Part shown: positions 1 through 9,423 of the stretch, piece after piece | Layout of the letters: every line of letters begins with the position of its first letter | Numbering within the stretch: position 1 is the first letter of the stretch | Assembly (NCBI GenBank): GCA_963668585.1 | Contig: OY764869.1 | Span: forward strand, 558,001 to 622,000 | Origin: Bin87 sp963668585 | GTDB lineage: Bacteria > Chloroflexota > Dehalococcoidia > Lucifugimonadales > UBA3495 | Direction: 5' to 3' | DNA length: 64,000 bases | The notes under the pieces: model-generated | Databases searched by the model: none | Told to the model about the DNA's origin: nothing | The model's input: only the letters and a program-made list of their open reading frames with translations | Position numbers and translations under genes: made by a program

Positions 1-307
1 TGAGCCCCATGATGGCGACCGCTATCCAGTCCACCGGTTGGGGACGCCGGCTGCGGTTGCGGGCAAATCGCCATCCGGCGAATACCAGGTAGAAACTGAA
101 GACCGCGATCAGCAGCAGGAACACGCTGGATCCCAGCGCGGCCAGTGGCACCGCGGTCAGAAAAATCACCGTCATTCCGATGGCATACACCCGGCCGGCG
201 CGAACGTGAATCACGCCGCCCTTGGCCGTCACCAGCGCCACCACCGCCGTAAGCAGCGCGATGGAGCCGGCGGCAATGTGTATGACCAGTAGAATCAGCG
301 CGAGCAT
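1..307 (-). CDS. Predicted integral membrane protein, 3' part outside window
   Basis: This reading frame starts with ATG at 307 and is still open at the window edge, so only about 102 residues are visible. It begins MLALILLVIHIAAGSIALL and continues with further hydrophobic stretches separated by short basic loops (KGG, RAGR, RNRSRR), which suggests at least three membrane helices. The pattern of a small-residue first helix followed by KGG, a His and AGR resembles DUF2306-like small membrane proteins; this is tentative. The start overlaps the end of the DUF1272 gene by 13 nt, so the two are probably translationally coupled. Function unknown. Confidence 0.65.
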   Translation of the reverse strand, partial: MLALILLVIHIAAGSIALLTAVVALVTAKGGVIHVRAGRVYAIGMTVIFLTAVPLAALGSSVFLLLIAVFSFYLVFAGWRFARNRSRRPQPVDWIAVAIMGL

Positions 308-561
308 GGCGTTGTCGTCGCAATGTGCGCCGCACGGGCGTCCAGCGCCTTACGAACGTACTCCACGGCAGTTGAGAAACTGGCTCGCGGACGCCGGCGA
401 GGACGCGAGACCTGCTCACCGCCGCAGTTCGGGCAGATGCGGTCCATCGCGGCAGAGCATGACGGGTAGAACGTGCACTCGTATGAGCAGATGAACGCTT
501 CGCCCTCCGGCGGGAGTGGGGCGTTGCAGCGTTCGCACTGCGCACGCATTTCAAGCGCCAT
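295..561 (-). CDS. DUF1272 domain protein (small zinc-ribbon-like)
   Basis: The protein has 88 residues. The N-terminal half carries the signature of DUF1272: MALEMRAQCERCNAPL, then an AFICSYECTF segment and a CPNCGG motif. These Cys pairs (CERC, C-x3-C, CPNC) are typical of a zinc-binding treble-clef or ribbon. One usual cysteine, in the F-C-x-x-C pair after ECTF, appears as Tyr (FYPSC). The C-terminal tail is longer than the core family and basic. A GAGAGGA Shine-Dalgarno lies just upstream of the ATG. The gene overlaps the next membrane-protein gene. Function of the family is unknown. Confidence 0.8.
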   Translation of the reverse strand: MALEMRAQCERCNAPLPPEGEAFICSYECTFYPSCSAAMDRICPNCGGEQVSRPRRRPRASFSTAVEYVRKALDARAAHIATTTPCSR

Positions 562-849
562 GAAGTTCCTCTCTCAGCCGTCGATACGGCGGGCGAACAA
601 TTCGTGGCAGGATGCTGATCTCCCACCAAGCCAAGCCACCATGCGGTTGTGGCGGCCCGGCCGATTGTAGCACGGCGCTGCACGTTGGCCCTTGGGTCGG
701 GATGAACCGGGCGGCCAGTGCCTGTTCACATTTTCCGGTATTGCCGCGACGGTGGGAATCCACCTTCCCGCCTTCGCAGGAACGACGTATGGTTTTCCGA
801 GTGTGAACGGGCCCCGGCAGGGATTCGCCCCGCCGGCTGTTGTGCCCCG

Positions 850-2913
850 TTAGTCTCCATCGATATCGGAACCCTGCGCCGTTGGCGGGGCGCTCTGCGT
901 CCGTTGTGCCCGTTGCGCGGCCCGTTCGAGGGTGGCGGAAACCAGCGGGTTGGGCGGTCTCCCTTGCGCGTCGCCCTGGCGTTCAACATCCAGCGAGTCA
1001 AACCCGTGCGAACCGTCGGGCGCGTCTTCGGGTTCGCCGGCGAAGGTGCCGGTGAACGCCGGTTCCAGAATCCGATGCACTCGGAAACTGATGATTCCCA
1101 TGGCCAGGGCGGGAACCAACAGCAGGAACAGCGACAACGACAGGGGCACACTGCCCAGGGCGAACAGCCGGATGATCATCGGCAGGCTCAGGAGCAAAAA
1201 CGCCGCCAGCAACGCCGCGCCCATGCCGTTGATCACCACCGCCCGCATGGGATGGGACCCGGAATCCGAAGCGCGCCAGCCCACCAGCATGCTGGCTTCC
1301 TCAGCGGCGAGATGGGCCATTTCGCTCAGCGAACGCCAGATGCCAATCGCCGGCGGGATGCTCAGTCCGACTGCCATGCCCAACATGATCAGGGTTGCCA
1401 ACTCTGCCGACACCGGCAACACCCTGCCGATGATGTCGGGAGCGGTGAACATGATCGCCGTGCTTGCCGTGCCGAGAACGGCGATGATGCTGGCGTTGAT
1501 CAGGATGTTCCTGGCGGTGGCGCCGAATCGGTCGCCGGCTTCGCCCCGCAGCGAGAACGTGGACCAGAAAAAGTCCACCGCCAGCAGGATCACCAGCGCG
1601 AAACGGCGCAGAGGAGTCGGCGCGCGCCGGTCGCTCCACCGGCACAGGGGCAGCGCGACGCGGGCGGTCAACGGCGCCAGCGTCGAGGTTACCGCCGTAG
1701 CGATGGACAGTATTGGGCCAAGGGCCGACCCGCCCACAACATCGGCGGGACTGAGCCGGCCTATCGCCAGCGAAAATTCCCCCATCTGCGGCATCGTCAA
1801 GCCCACTCGCGTCGCGTCGCCGAGACTCCGGCCCGCAAGGATGGAACCGATGGTGTTGGCAATGATTTTCCCGGCCATGAAAACGCCCACCACCAGCAGC
1901 GCCGGCACGATGTAATCGTCCAGGGTTCGGTAGTCGATCAGCATCCCGATGGACAGGAAGAAGAGCGCCCCGAACATATCGCGCACCGGCGTCACCATGC
2001 GGGTCACGCGTCCGGCGGCTTCGGTATCGCCGATCACGATTCCGATCAGGAATGCGCCGGCCGCCGGGGACAGGCCCAGCAGGGTCGCGCACAGGCTGAG
2101 CAGGAAACAGAAACCGAGGCTGGCCACCAGCAGCGTTTCATCCGACTGGAGCCGCGACAGCATCCGCATCAATTTGGCGCCCAACAGGGTGCCCATCACC
2201 AGCACCGCTATGCAGAAAACGCCCAACTTGGCCGCCAGGATTCCGGCGTCGGTCAAACTCGCCGTGCCCGTGGTCGCCAGACCGGCCAGTATGGTGAGCA
2301 GGATCACGGCGGCGAAGTCTTCCACCAGCAGGATCCCCACGATGGTCTGGCCCCAACTGGCATTCAGGTTGCCGCCATCCCGCAGTCCCTTCAGCAGAAT
2401 GGCCGAACTGCTGATGGCGATGGCCCCGCCCAGATACAGCCCGTGGCTGGGATCGACGCCCGGCAGGATGCTGGCAACCCAGATGCCGAACAGGGTCAGA
2501 GATCCGATCTCCACCACACCGATGATCAGCACCCGGAACCCGATGTTGCGGATGCGTCGCCAGCCCAACTCCAGGCCGATGCCGAACAGCAGGAGAATCA
2601 GCCCCAACTCGGCCAGCAGCCCTATGGTGTCCAGGTTGCTGATGAGCGGCGTGGGCAGCGTGTACGGCCCGATGAGCATCCCGGCCAGCAGGTATCCCAG
2701 CACCGGCGGTTGCCATGCCAGGCGGGCCAGGGCCAATCCGCCGGCGGCGATCACCATGGCCACCGTGAAGTCTTTCAGCAGCGTCGCGCTCCCTTCGGAC
2801 AGGCCGGCGGGAAAGATCGTCAGCAGAATAATGTCGATGCCGGAACTCCTTGCGGGCGTCGCGTGGGCGCGCGGGATGAATTGAACAATAGAGGCGGGAC
2901 CCGGGGCTGCCAA
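850..2913 (-). CDS. CPA2 family cation:proton antiporter (KefB-like)
   Basis: This 687-residue protein probably exchanges Na+ or K+ for protons across the cytoplasmic membrane. The N-terminal part has the CPA2 pattern PPVLGYLLAGMLIGP at about residues 68-82, then repeated helices with LLFGIGLELG, a LLVEDF segment and FLSIGMLID at about 315-325, typical of the Na_H_exchanger fold. About a dozen membrane helices are visible. After residue about 440 there is an additional region with four or five more hydrophobic segments, and no TrkA-N (RCK) domain is recognisable. The long frame opens with TTG at 2913. The true start may lie later, since AAGGAG sits near 2845-2850 with no good ATG behind it. 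Ion specificity cannot be read from the sequence. Confidence 0.85.
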   Translation of the reverse strand: MAAPGPASIVQFIPRAHATPARSSGIDIILLTIFPAGLSEGSATLLKDFTVAMVIAAGGLALARLAWQPPVLGYLLAGMLIGPYTLPTPLISNLDTIGLLAELGLILLLFGIGLELGWRRIRNIGFRVLIIGVVEIGSLTLFGIWVASILPGVDPSHGLYLGGAIAISSSAILLKGLRDGGNLNASWGQTIVGILLVEDFAAVILLTILAGLATTGTASLTDAGILAAKLGVFCIAVLVMGTLLGAKLMRMLSRLQSDETLLVASLGFCFLLSLCATLLGLSPAAGAFLIGIVIGDTEAAGRVTRMVTPVRDMFGALFFLSIGMLIDYRTLDDYIVPALLVVGVFMAGKIIANTIGSILAGRSLGDATRVGLTMPQMGEFSLAIGRLSPADVVGGSALGPILSIATAVTSTLAPLTARVALPLCRWSDRRAPTPLRRFALVILLAVDFFWSTFSLRGEAGDRFGATARNILINASIIAVLGTASTAIMFTAPDIIGRVLPVSAELATLIMLGMAVGLSIPPAIGIWRSLSEMAHLAAEEASMLVGWRASDSGSHPMRAVVINGMGAALLAAFLLLSLPMIIRLFALGSVPLSLSLFLLLVPALAMGIISFRVHRILEPAFTGTFAGEPEDAPDGSHGFDSLDVERQGDAQGRPPNPLVSATLERAAQRAQRTQSAPPTAQGSDIDGD

Positions 2914-3028
2914 CTGCGGATGGACATACGTTGATCAGAAACGCCCAGGCGGGATTGCATCCCACGCCAATGCAGGTATCGTGCCGGCTTGGGCTCGCCT
3001 TGCCTGCAATTCAGGATACCGCCGGGCG

Positions 3029-3793
3029 TCAGGCGACTCCCGGCCCCCAGGTCGTGCCGAAGTCGGCGCGGGCCGCCAGTTGCCCGGTGAAGGTGCTGGC
3101 GTCCTGCAGGGCCAGGTACACCGCGCAGGGACCAACGGCGCTGGGGTCAACCCTTACGTGCCAGTCGCGCTGCGTCCACGGGATCGCCGCCGAGCCTTCG
3201 CTGCGCAGCGCGCCGGGACTCAGGATGTTGACCGCGACGTTGTGGTCCCGCACCTCGTCGGCCAGGCACAGGCTGAACATATGCACCGCCGCTTTGCTGG
3301 CGCTGTACAGCACGCCGCCGCCCTGGTTGGGGTCGGTGGCCATCCGGGAACCGATGTTGATGATGCTGCCCCGCCGCTGTTCCATCATCGTGGGCAGCAC
3401 GGCGCGGCTGCAAAGGTATGGGCCGTTCACGTTGACCCGCATCAGTTGCTCCCAACGGGCGGCGTCGATGTCCATGATGGACTCTCCCAGCACCATGGCG
3501 CCGGCATTGTTGAAAAGCACGTCGATCCTGCCGAACCGCTCCATCGCCTGATGCACCATTGCGTTGACCTGGGATTCATCGGTCACGTCACAGTCGGTGG
3601 CGAACACGTCCCCGCCGGCGTTCCTGATGTCCGCGACCGTCTCCTCAAGAGTCCCCGACAGTCCGGTCGGAGACTGGCGGCGGGCGCAGATGACCACGCT
3701 CGCCCCCTCCCTTGCATACTCCGTGGCGATGGCCCGCCCGAGTCCCCGACTGGCGCCGGTGACGATTGCGACCATACCGTCCATCTGGCCCAT
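3029..3793 (-). CDS. Short-chain dehydrogenase/reductase
   Basis: This classical NAD(P)-dependent SDR has about 254 residues. It shows the cofactor motif TGASRGLG near the N terminus, NNAG at about residue 90, a catalytic serine in the NIGSRM segment, and YSASKAAVH as the YxxxK active site. The start at 3793 (MGQMDGMVAIVTGAS) is preferred because GGGAGG lies 8 nt upstream; an in-frame ATG 12 codons earlier lacks this signal. The C terminus lacks the usual cofactor-covering loop wording and ends TWGPGVA. Substrate unknown. It lies downstream of the peptide-binding lipoprotein gene on the same strand, separated by 329 nt. Confidence 0.88.
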   Translation of the reverse strand: MGQMDGMVAIVTGASRGLGRAIATEYAREGASVVICARRQSPTGLSGTLEETVADIRNAGGDVFATDCDVTDESQVNAMVHQAMERFGRIDVLFNNAGAMVLGESIMDIDAARWEQLMRVNVNGPYLCSRAVLPTMMEQRRGSIINIGSRMATDPNQGGGVLYSASKAAVHMFSLCLADEVRDHNVAVNILSPGALRSEGSAAIPWTQRDWHVRVDPSAVGPCAVYLALQDASTFTGQLAARADFGTTWGPGVA

Positions 3794-4122
3794 GGTCTGC
3801 CTCCCTGTGCTGGCTGCGCTTTGCCCCATCCCTGGCTGAAGTGAATCGGGAGGTGGGACGTCGCTTCACCAGAGGATGTTACCGAAATCCCAGGGATTAA
3901 GGCCACCGTCAACCGGGACCAATTTCACACGCGACCAATTTCAGATCCAAACGTGGCGCAGAGGCGGGCGACCAATGCGCAACGCTGCGGCCGGTCGTAT
4001 TCTGACCGGCCACAGCGTCTTGCGTTTGGTTCGTACACCCACTGCCAGCGCCAGGGCCGGCAGTGCGCACGGAGTTGTGCGGGGCTATCCCACAGTTCGG
4101 GTTTGTACTCTGGACAGTCGCA
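3794..4122. other. Gene-free interval
   Basis: No convincing coding frame is visible here. The interval contains a 10-nt direct repeat ACCAATTTCA at 3918-3927 and 3934-3943. It may hold the promoter of the SDR gene at 3793; no strong promoter or terminator is evident. Confidence 0.5.
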
Positions 4123-5943
4123 TCACCTCCGATGGCGGATGTACTCGTAGCCGTTGATCTGCCTAACGTCGGTCGTCCGGACGTATTCGGTCCAGGGTTC
4201 GATGTTGGGGCCAACGGGCCAAACGGCGTCAATGGTGTAGTAGTTGATGTCGGTCAGCACGTGGTCGAACAGGAACTGCCCGATGGCGCGCTCCAGGGCT
4301 TCGCGTTCCGCCGGGTCAACCGCCGCCTGGGCTTCCTGCATCCTGGCTTCCGACCAGGCGTGTTCCAGGCCGCGGTTGAACGGGTTGGCGGCCAGATAGC
4401 TGCCAAATCCGGTGGCGGGAGTGGGCAGCGGGGAACCGGCGTGGCAGGTGGCTCCCTGGTAGGTGCGCGCCACCAGTTGAGGACGCAGCGTCGTGTACGG
4501 CACGCGCTGGAAGTCAACCTGCAAGCCGATGTCGTTCCACATCTGGGCGATGGCCTCGCATCCTTCCACTTCGGCGGGCGCGCCGCGCAGGGACGGCGTC
4601 AGCGTGATGCTGAACCCGTCGGGGTAGCCGGCTTCCTCCAGCAACTCCATGGACCGCTGCGGATTGAACTCCCAGTCCCGGCCGTCCAGGTATCCCTCGA
4701 ATCCGGTGTAATTCCTCATGGAGGTGCGGATGTGACCGTGGCCGGACAGGATGGTGTCCACCAGTCCCTGTCGGTCGATGGCGGTGATCAGGGCAAGCCG
4801 AACCTTGCGGGCGCGGTCCCACTCCTCGGATGTTACGTCGTCGGTGGGGGACACCCAGGGCAGATCGGGGTCATATCCCGGGCGCGTTTCCACGCCTTCC
4901 AGGGGATACCAGTTGCCGTAGATGCGCAGGCCCATTTCCACGGCGTTGGGCACCGTCATAAGCTGAGCGCCCTCCACGTCCATGACGCTGGGAATGGTGT
5001 CAAACGCCATCAGGAAGGTGTCCAGGTTGCCGGTCTGGAATCCCGCCAGCCGCGAGGACTCTTCCGGAATCTCCCACATCACGAACTCCGCGAACTCCGG
5101 CGTGTGTCGCCAGTGGTCGCGCACCGCCTCCATCCGCCAGAACTCTCCGGTGCGGTGGCCCATGATTTCCCAGGGGCCGGTGGCCGCCATCTGGGTGCTG
5201 GCGCCTTCAACGCCCAATTCGTCGGTCTGGCCCTTGCTGGCAATGAAGGTTGAACCGCCTCCGGGGGTCATGAACCACGTTTCCGCGATCACGCCCACCA
5301 CCGGTTCGCCCGTGTGGACTCTCAGGGTGTATTTGTCCACGATTTCGGTGCCTTCACGTTCCTTCCAGAACTCGGTGAGTTGGCCGGCGCGGGGGTGTTT
5401 GCTCAATCCCCATTGACGCATCGACCACATCACGTCTTCCGACGTCATCTCCCCGAATCCCTTGTGGAACTGCACGCCCTCGTTCAGCACGAACGTCCAC
5501 GTCAGGAAGTCCTCGGAGATCTCCCACGATTTTGCCAACAGGCCGCTGACCTCGCGGTTGATGTCCTGCTGCAGCAGTCCCTCACCGATGGGAGCGGTGC
5601 CATGGACGAAAATTTGCGGGTTGCCCAGCGTGCTCGGATGCAGGAAGAAGGGCCCCGTTTCTTTCAGTCCGGTGTTCAGGGTGCCGGTGGGTTCCATCAT
5701 CATTTCGGTTTCGCCACCGGTGGCCGCCTGCGGCATCGCGGTGGGTGTTGGCTGGGAGGACGATGCCTGCGTCGCTGCCGATGGCGCGGATGCCTCGGTG
5801 GGCTGCACGGCTGCGGGTTGTTGTACGGTTGCGGGTGTCGTTACCGTTTCTTCGGAAGCGCCGCACGCGATGATCGGAACCAATAACATACACACGATTG
5901 CCAGGATGACGGGGTTACTGCGGCTGTGTCTTAACCAACTCAT
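4123..5943 (-). CDS. ABC transporter substrate-binding lipoprotein, family 5 (peptide/oligopeptide type)
   Basis: This is a secreted, lipid-anchored solute-binding protein of about 606 residues. The start at 5943 (MSWLRHSRSNP) has an AGGAGG site 7-8 nt upstream, while the longer frame from 6009 does not. A signal peptide ends in a lipobox, LVPIIAC. A low-complexity linker rich in Thr, Ala and Gln follows. The mature domain has the SBP_bac_5 architecture: LLAKSWEISEDFLTWTFVL, then EDVMWS, and later RKVRLALITAIDRQGLVD followed by EEAGYPDGF. The family binds di- and oligopeptides or other ligands for ABC importers; no permease or ATPase genes lie next to it, so it is an orphan binding protein in this window. 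Confidence 0.9.
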   Translation of the reverse strand: MSWLRHSRSNPVILAIVCMLLVPIIACGASEETVTTPATVQQPAAVQPTEASAPSAATQASSSQPTPTAMPQAATGGETEMMMEPTGTLNTGLKETGPFFLHPSTLGNPQIFVHGTAPIGEGLLQQDINREVSGLLAKSWEISEDFLTWTFVLNEGVQFHKGFGEMTSEDVMWSMRQWGLSKHPRAGQLTEFWKEREGTEIVDKYTLRVHTGEPVVGVIAETWFMTPGGGSTFIASKGQTDELGVEGASTQMAATGPWEIMGHRTGEFWRMEAVRDHWRHTPEFAEFVMWEIPEESSRLAGFQTGNLDTFLMAFDTIPSVMDVEGAQLMTVPNAVEMGLRIYGNWYPLEGVETRPGYDPDLPWVSPTDDVTSEEWDRARKVRLALITAIDRQGLVDTILSGHGHIRTSMRNYTGFEGYLDGRDWEFNPQRSMELLEEAGYPDGFSITLTPSLRGAPAEVEGCEAIAQMWNDIGLQVDFQRVPYTTLRPQLVARTYQGATCHAGSPLPTPATGFGSYLAANPFNRGLEHAWSEARMQEAQAAVDPAEREALERAIGQFLFDHVLTDINYYTIDAVWPVGPNIEPWTEYVRTTDVRQINGYEYIRHRR

Positions 5944-6580
5944 CAGACCACCTCCTGCTGAGGTCGCGATTGTGCTGAATCTCACGGTCATTCTGTCGAT
6001 TATCTTCACATCAGAGCAAATATTGCTATTAAATACGTTGAAATCACAAAAATAATTTAGGATTTCGTATTAATATTATTTTATCGGACGAATTTCGCAA
6101 CGTCAACACACGAAATACTCATTATTACGGATTGGCACTATCTGCATACGCGATGAACTTGAGCGTCAGAGGGCCGGGATTTCGCGGCGTTCGGCTGATT
6201 GGCGGCAACTCCCGCCGAGTACGACGCCCACGCAGGACGCACGTCGGTTGCGCGAGTCTCCGGCAGACGGGGTCGCCCACCAACGCCGAATACGAACCGC
6301 CCTGGCCCTGATTCGCCGGAGACCCGATACTGCGCGGATTGATGCCACGGCCCGCACCGGACAACCGGGGGATGCTCAGCCGCGCCTGCGGGCAGGGTCG
6401 CCGCCGGCAATGGGCATTGGTCAGAATGGTGATCGGTGCCGCGTCATCGGGCGCAAAGCATACGGGTCGGGCGCCCGCGTTGGGCCGCCGCAGCCAGCGG
6501 TGTCAGAAGACGCGGAGGCGGCGGGAATCAGAGGCTGAACCGCAGAGTCTGTAGGCCCCGCTACTCATTCAGCGCAGCTA
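5944..6580. other. Gene-free interval with an AT-rich promoter-like stretch
   Basis: From 5944 to about 6110 the sequence is strikingly AT-rich for this genome (TTAATATTATTTTA near 6070-6085), which suits the promoter of the minus-strand binding-protein gene. From 6120 to 6580 it is GC-rich but no frame has believable codon use, and I see no protein family in any of the short frames. Confidence 0.5.
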
Positions 6581-8242
6581 TCAGCCTGTGTTGGAGAGCC
6601 GACAAAAACAGGACGCCTGCACCGTCACGTCGGCGCGCGCCCGGGCGAAGTCCAGCCGTTGCCTCGCGACCGCCGCCAATTCGTGCTGACCGGTTCGCTC
6701 CAGGCATTCGTGATAGCCGCTCAGGCTCCAGACATTGTCGGGGTGCTGACTTGACCGTTTGAGCGCCGAGTCGAAGCCGAGGTCCGCCCGATACTCGTCG
6801 AGCGCTTCTTCCACACGCCCCTGTTCCAGCAGGAGGGCGCCGAGGGCGTGCCGGGCGGGCTGCATCCAGCCCCACGGCTCGTCATAGGGCAGGTTGTCGT
6901 CCAAGGCAACTGCCTGACGCAAATGCGCGAAGCCGGACTCGATGTCACCCCGCCGGTAATCAAGCTCGCCCAGCAACATCTCCCGCGCGACCGCCAGGAT
7001 ATCGCGGCAGGAATTGTTGAACAGATACCGGCTCTCCGGCACGCGGTCAAAGTCCCGCTCGAACGCCTCCGCCTCGGCCGCCGCCGACTTCGAATCGCCG
7101 AGCGTTGCCAGGGCGATGGCCCTGGCATACCGCATGGTCGCGCCTGTGACGCAGTACAGATCGGGATTCGCCGGTAGTTCCTGCGCAAGGATTTCCTGCC
7201 ATTTCCCGAACCGCACGAGTACATGCTGCTTGACAGGCACCAGCCCTTCCAGCCAGTCTGCCATCGGAGGCGACTGCACGTTCAACAGGTCATCAGGGAG
7301 GCCAGCGATCAATTCCTCAGCCGCCTCGATGGCCGACTGGTACTGGCCCAGGAACATTGCCCCGTACACCTTGAAGTGATAGTCATGGCAGCGGTATAGC
7401 GTATAGAAATTGAACGGCCCTCTGGCATCCAGATACCGGCGGTCGGCCCGAATCGCCGCTTCATTCCAATTCACCACGCTCAGATAATCGCCGCACAACA
7501 CGTCAATATGGGTCGCCATGTGCTGCAGATGACCGGCATCCGGCACCAAGCCTCGCAACTGATCGCAGACGAGCAGAGCTTGTTCCGGGAAGGGCGACAT
7601 TTCCAGCAGGTGGATGTACATGTGCAGCATTCCCGGATGCGGCGGGGCGCCCATGTTCGCGTGAAGTTCCATGCCCTGTTCGAGCGCCTGCCTGGCTTCT
7701 TCCGTGTCAGCGCCCGCTGCCGCTTCGCCGGACTCCAGATCCCAGAGCGCCCAGGGAGTGCGGTTCATCAGCGCCTCCGCAAATAGCGCCGAGATGTCCG
7801 CATCCTCCCGGTGGTTGAGGTATACGGCTCGCATGGCAGCGGCAAAATCATCGACCCAGGCGGCCAGGTCCTGCGACTGTTGTGCAGACTGGTATCGCCG
7901 GTGAAGCGCCTGAATCAAGTCCCTTTCCGCATGGGTGCAGGGGCTGGCAAGCGCCGCGGCGCGCATTGTCGCGTCATAGGCCTCGGAGAGCGTTTTCGCT
8001 GTTTCCGCCTCATCAAACGCTTCCCACGGCTTGTTGTAGTTGGGACCCATAGCGTACGCGATACCCCAATATGCCATGGCACAAATCGGATCGGCTTCCG
8101 CGGCCTGCTTGAAGCAGTAGACGGCCTCTTCGTGGTTGAATCCGTAGGTCCAAAGCAGACCACGATCAAACCAGACCTGGGCCTCCGGCGAAGATGTTGT
8201 TATCGGCCGGCTGTATGAACCGAGATCGAATTCATAATCCAT
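6581..8242 (-). CDS. Tetratricopeptide-repeat protein
   Basis: This 553-residue soluble protein carries TPR-like helical pairs. The clearest is at residues 25-75: WFDRGLLWTYGFNHEEAVYC followed by FKQAAEADPICAMAYWGIAY. Further repeats are seen near 300-330 (YQSAIEAAEELIAGLP), 415-470 and 455-510 (DLGFDSALK). The start has AAAGGTG 7 nt upstream. No signal peptide is visible. Such proteins usually act as protein-interaction scaffolds; related ones occur as stand-alone genes of unknown role. It is followed by a 360-nt gap. Confidence 0.8.
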   Translation of the reverse strand: MDYEFDLGSYSRPITTSSPEAQVWFDRGLLWTYGFNHEEAVYCFKQAAEADPICAMAYWGIAYAMGPNYNKPWEAFDEAETAKTLSEAYDATMRAAALASPCTHAERDLIQALHRRYQSAQQSQDLAAWVDDFAAAMRAVYLNHREDADISALFAEALMNRTPWALWDLESGEAAAGADTEEARQALEQGMELHANMGAPPHPGMLHMYIHLLEMSPFPEQALLVCDQLRGLVPDAGHLQHMATHIDVLCGDYLSVVNWNEAAIRADRRYLDARGPFNFYTLYRCHDYHFKVYGAMFLGQYQSAIEAAEELIAGLPDDLLNVQSPPMADWLEGLVPVKQHVLVRFGKWQEILAQELPANPDLYCVTGATMRYARAIALATLGDSKSAAAEAEAFERDFDRVPESRYLFNNSCRDILAVAREMLLGELDYRRGDIESGFAHLRQAVALDDNLPYDEPWGWMQPARHALGALLLEQGRVEEALDEYRADLGFDSALKRSSQHPDNVWSLSGYHECLERTGQHELAAVARQRLDFARARADVTVQASCFCRLSNTG

Positions 8243-8603
8243 GATGCGGCACCTTTAATCTCGACTACGACGCCGTGTGCAGAGTCCAGTGGCCATCGGC
8301 GCAGGGCTTCAGCAATATCGAGGCCGTGAATAACAAACGGTAGCCATCTCGACGACATCCCCCGGTTTGATCAAGGTGTGCGTCCATGTTGCAAGCGCCC
8401 AAGGTCGAAGTTCGAGGGGCGCTCACCCATGCTCTCAGCGGTACGCGACAGCGAGGGATCACAGTGCGAGGAGAACGGCGCCTGCCACCGTCGATGGGTC
8501 ATGAATTCGGGACGGGTGGTGGGCCTAAGCGTACCATATTGCGAACTTTCCGATGGGAGGTGGAACTATATTGAACCATCGTCGGGAGGGAGCTACCACA
8601 TAG
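8243..8603. other. Gene-free interval
   Basis: This 361-nt stretch lies between the TPR gene and a small membrane-protein gene, both on the minus strand. Short frames on both strands do not look like proteins. It probably contains the TPR gene promoter, but no clear motif stands out. Confidence 0.4.
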
Positions 8604-9038
8604 CTACTTGGTCGCACCGAGTATACGAAACTCTTCCCAGGTCAACGTTGACTTGTCCCGTACGATTTCTGTACGGATTTGACCGATAAACTCCTTGAAG
8701 GCACGCTCCTTCACCTCATCGGTGCTGATCTGTCCAGTTTCCACAGTTTCTACAAATCGATAAGCCTTCCGGATCACAGCGTCGGAACAATATACCCAGC
8801 AAAGATCCAGTTGGGTAATGAATTCCTCCCTGAGTTCCCAACTGGTGCTGGGGTCTGCACCAGCGTGGAAACCTCTGGCAGATTCAACCAAGGCATGGTA
8901 TCTCTCCGTCTTCCACTGGTCTAATTGATATTGCCTGCCTTGACAGTCGGTTACCAACCACGCAGTTATAGTAAGAGCGGCGGTTACATAGATAGCTCCC
9001 GAGGTTGGTGAAATCATTTTCTTAAGCCAGCGCCACAT
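8604..9038 (-). CDS. Small membrane-anchored protein of unknown function
   Basis: The protein has 144 residues. A basic start (MWRWLKKM) leads into one hydrophobic segment at about residues 11-30, followed by a soluble helical domain rich in charged residues, including DLCWVYCSD. This is an N-in, C-out or tail-exposed single-pass layout. A GGTG-type ribosome site precedes the ATG. The gene sits at the edge of a region full of toxin-antitoxin and restriction genes and is visibly richer in AT than the metabolic genes nearby, which is compatible with horizontal gain. I recognise no family. Confidence 0.6.
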   Translation of the reverse strand: MWRWLKKMISPTSGAIYVTAALTITAWLVTDCQGRQYQLDQWKTERYHALVESARGFHAGADPSTSWELREEFITQLDLCWVYCSDAVIRKAYRFVETVETGQISTDEVKERAFKEFIGQIRTEIVRDKSTLTWEEFRILGATK

Positions 9039-9219
9039 AGCAATTCACCTTTGTTGCCAGTTTGGTGTCATCCGCAACTCCTCTCAGGCTTATTGCAACC
9101 CGATTTGGTAAGGCCTGACTTCCTTCACGGCGGCAAATTTTTCCAGCGCAGACCAAGGTGCTTCCAAAATCCTTTAGCCTTTAGCAGATAGGCCATCTGG
9201 CGTTTTAGTAGATTGGTCG

Positions 9220-9423
9220 TCAGAAATCACTGTGTGAACCAGTGTAAGCCAAGTACACGCTACACGCGAATGCCGATAGACCGGCAAGAAGGATGACTGT
9301 CGGACCCCAAACGGTCTCGTAGTTCGCGAACCAACTCATTGAGATGACGATTGACATAATTCCGTACAAAATAAGCAGCCATTGCTCTATTAGCCCCGGA
9401 AGCGTTTGCACTATTTTCGACAT
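9220..9423 (-). CDS. Small two-helix membrane protein
   Basis: About 67 residues from the ATG at 9423, which has GAGGGG 7 nt upstream. The sequence starts MSKIVQTLPGLIEQWLLILY and contains two hydrophobic segments (residues about 10-30 and 38-58) joined by a short NYETVWG loop. An alternative ATG two codons earlier is possible. The gene overlaps, in another frame, the 3' extension of the PIN-toxin frame. Function unknown; small membrane proteins are common companions of defence genes. Confidence 0.5.
   Translation of the reverse strand: MSKIVQTLPGLIEQWLLILYGIMSIVISMSWFANYETVWGPTVILLAGLSAFACSVYLAYTGSHSDF

Noticed and set aside
718..2934. Long plus-strand frame of 738 codons
   Set aside because: It is antisense to the cation antiporter and consists of His/Gln/Arg-rich sequence without any fold; typical mirror frame of GC-rich coding DNA.
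6125..6554. Several short frames between the binding-protein and TPR genes
   Set aside because: Overlapping frames on both strands with Arg/Pro/Gly bias and no ribosome sites; no evidence of coding.
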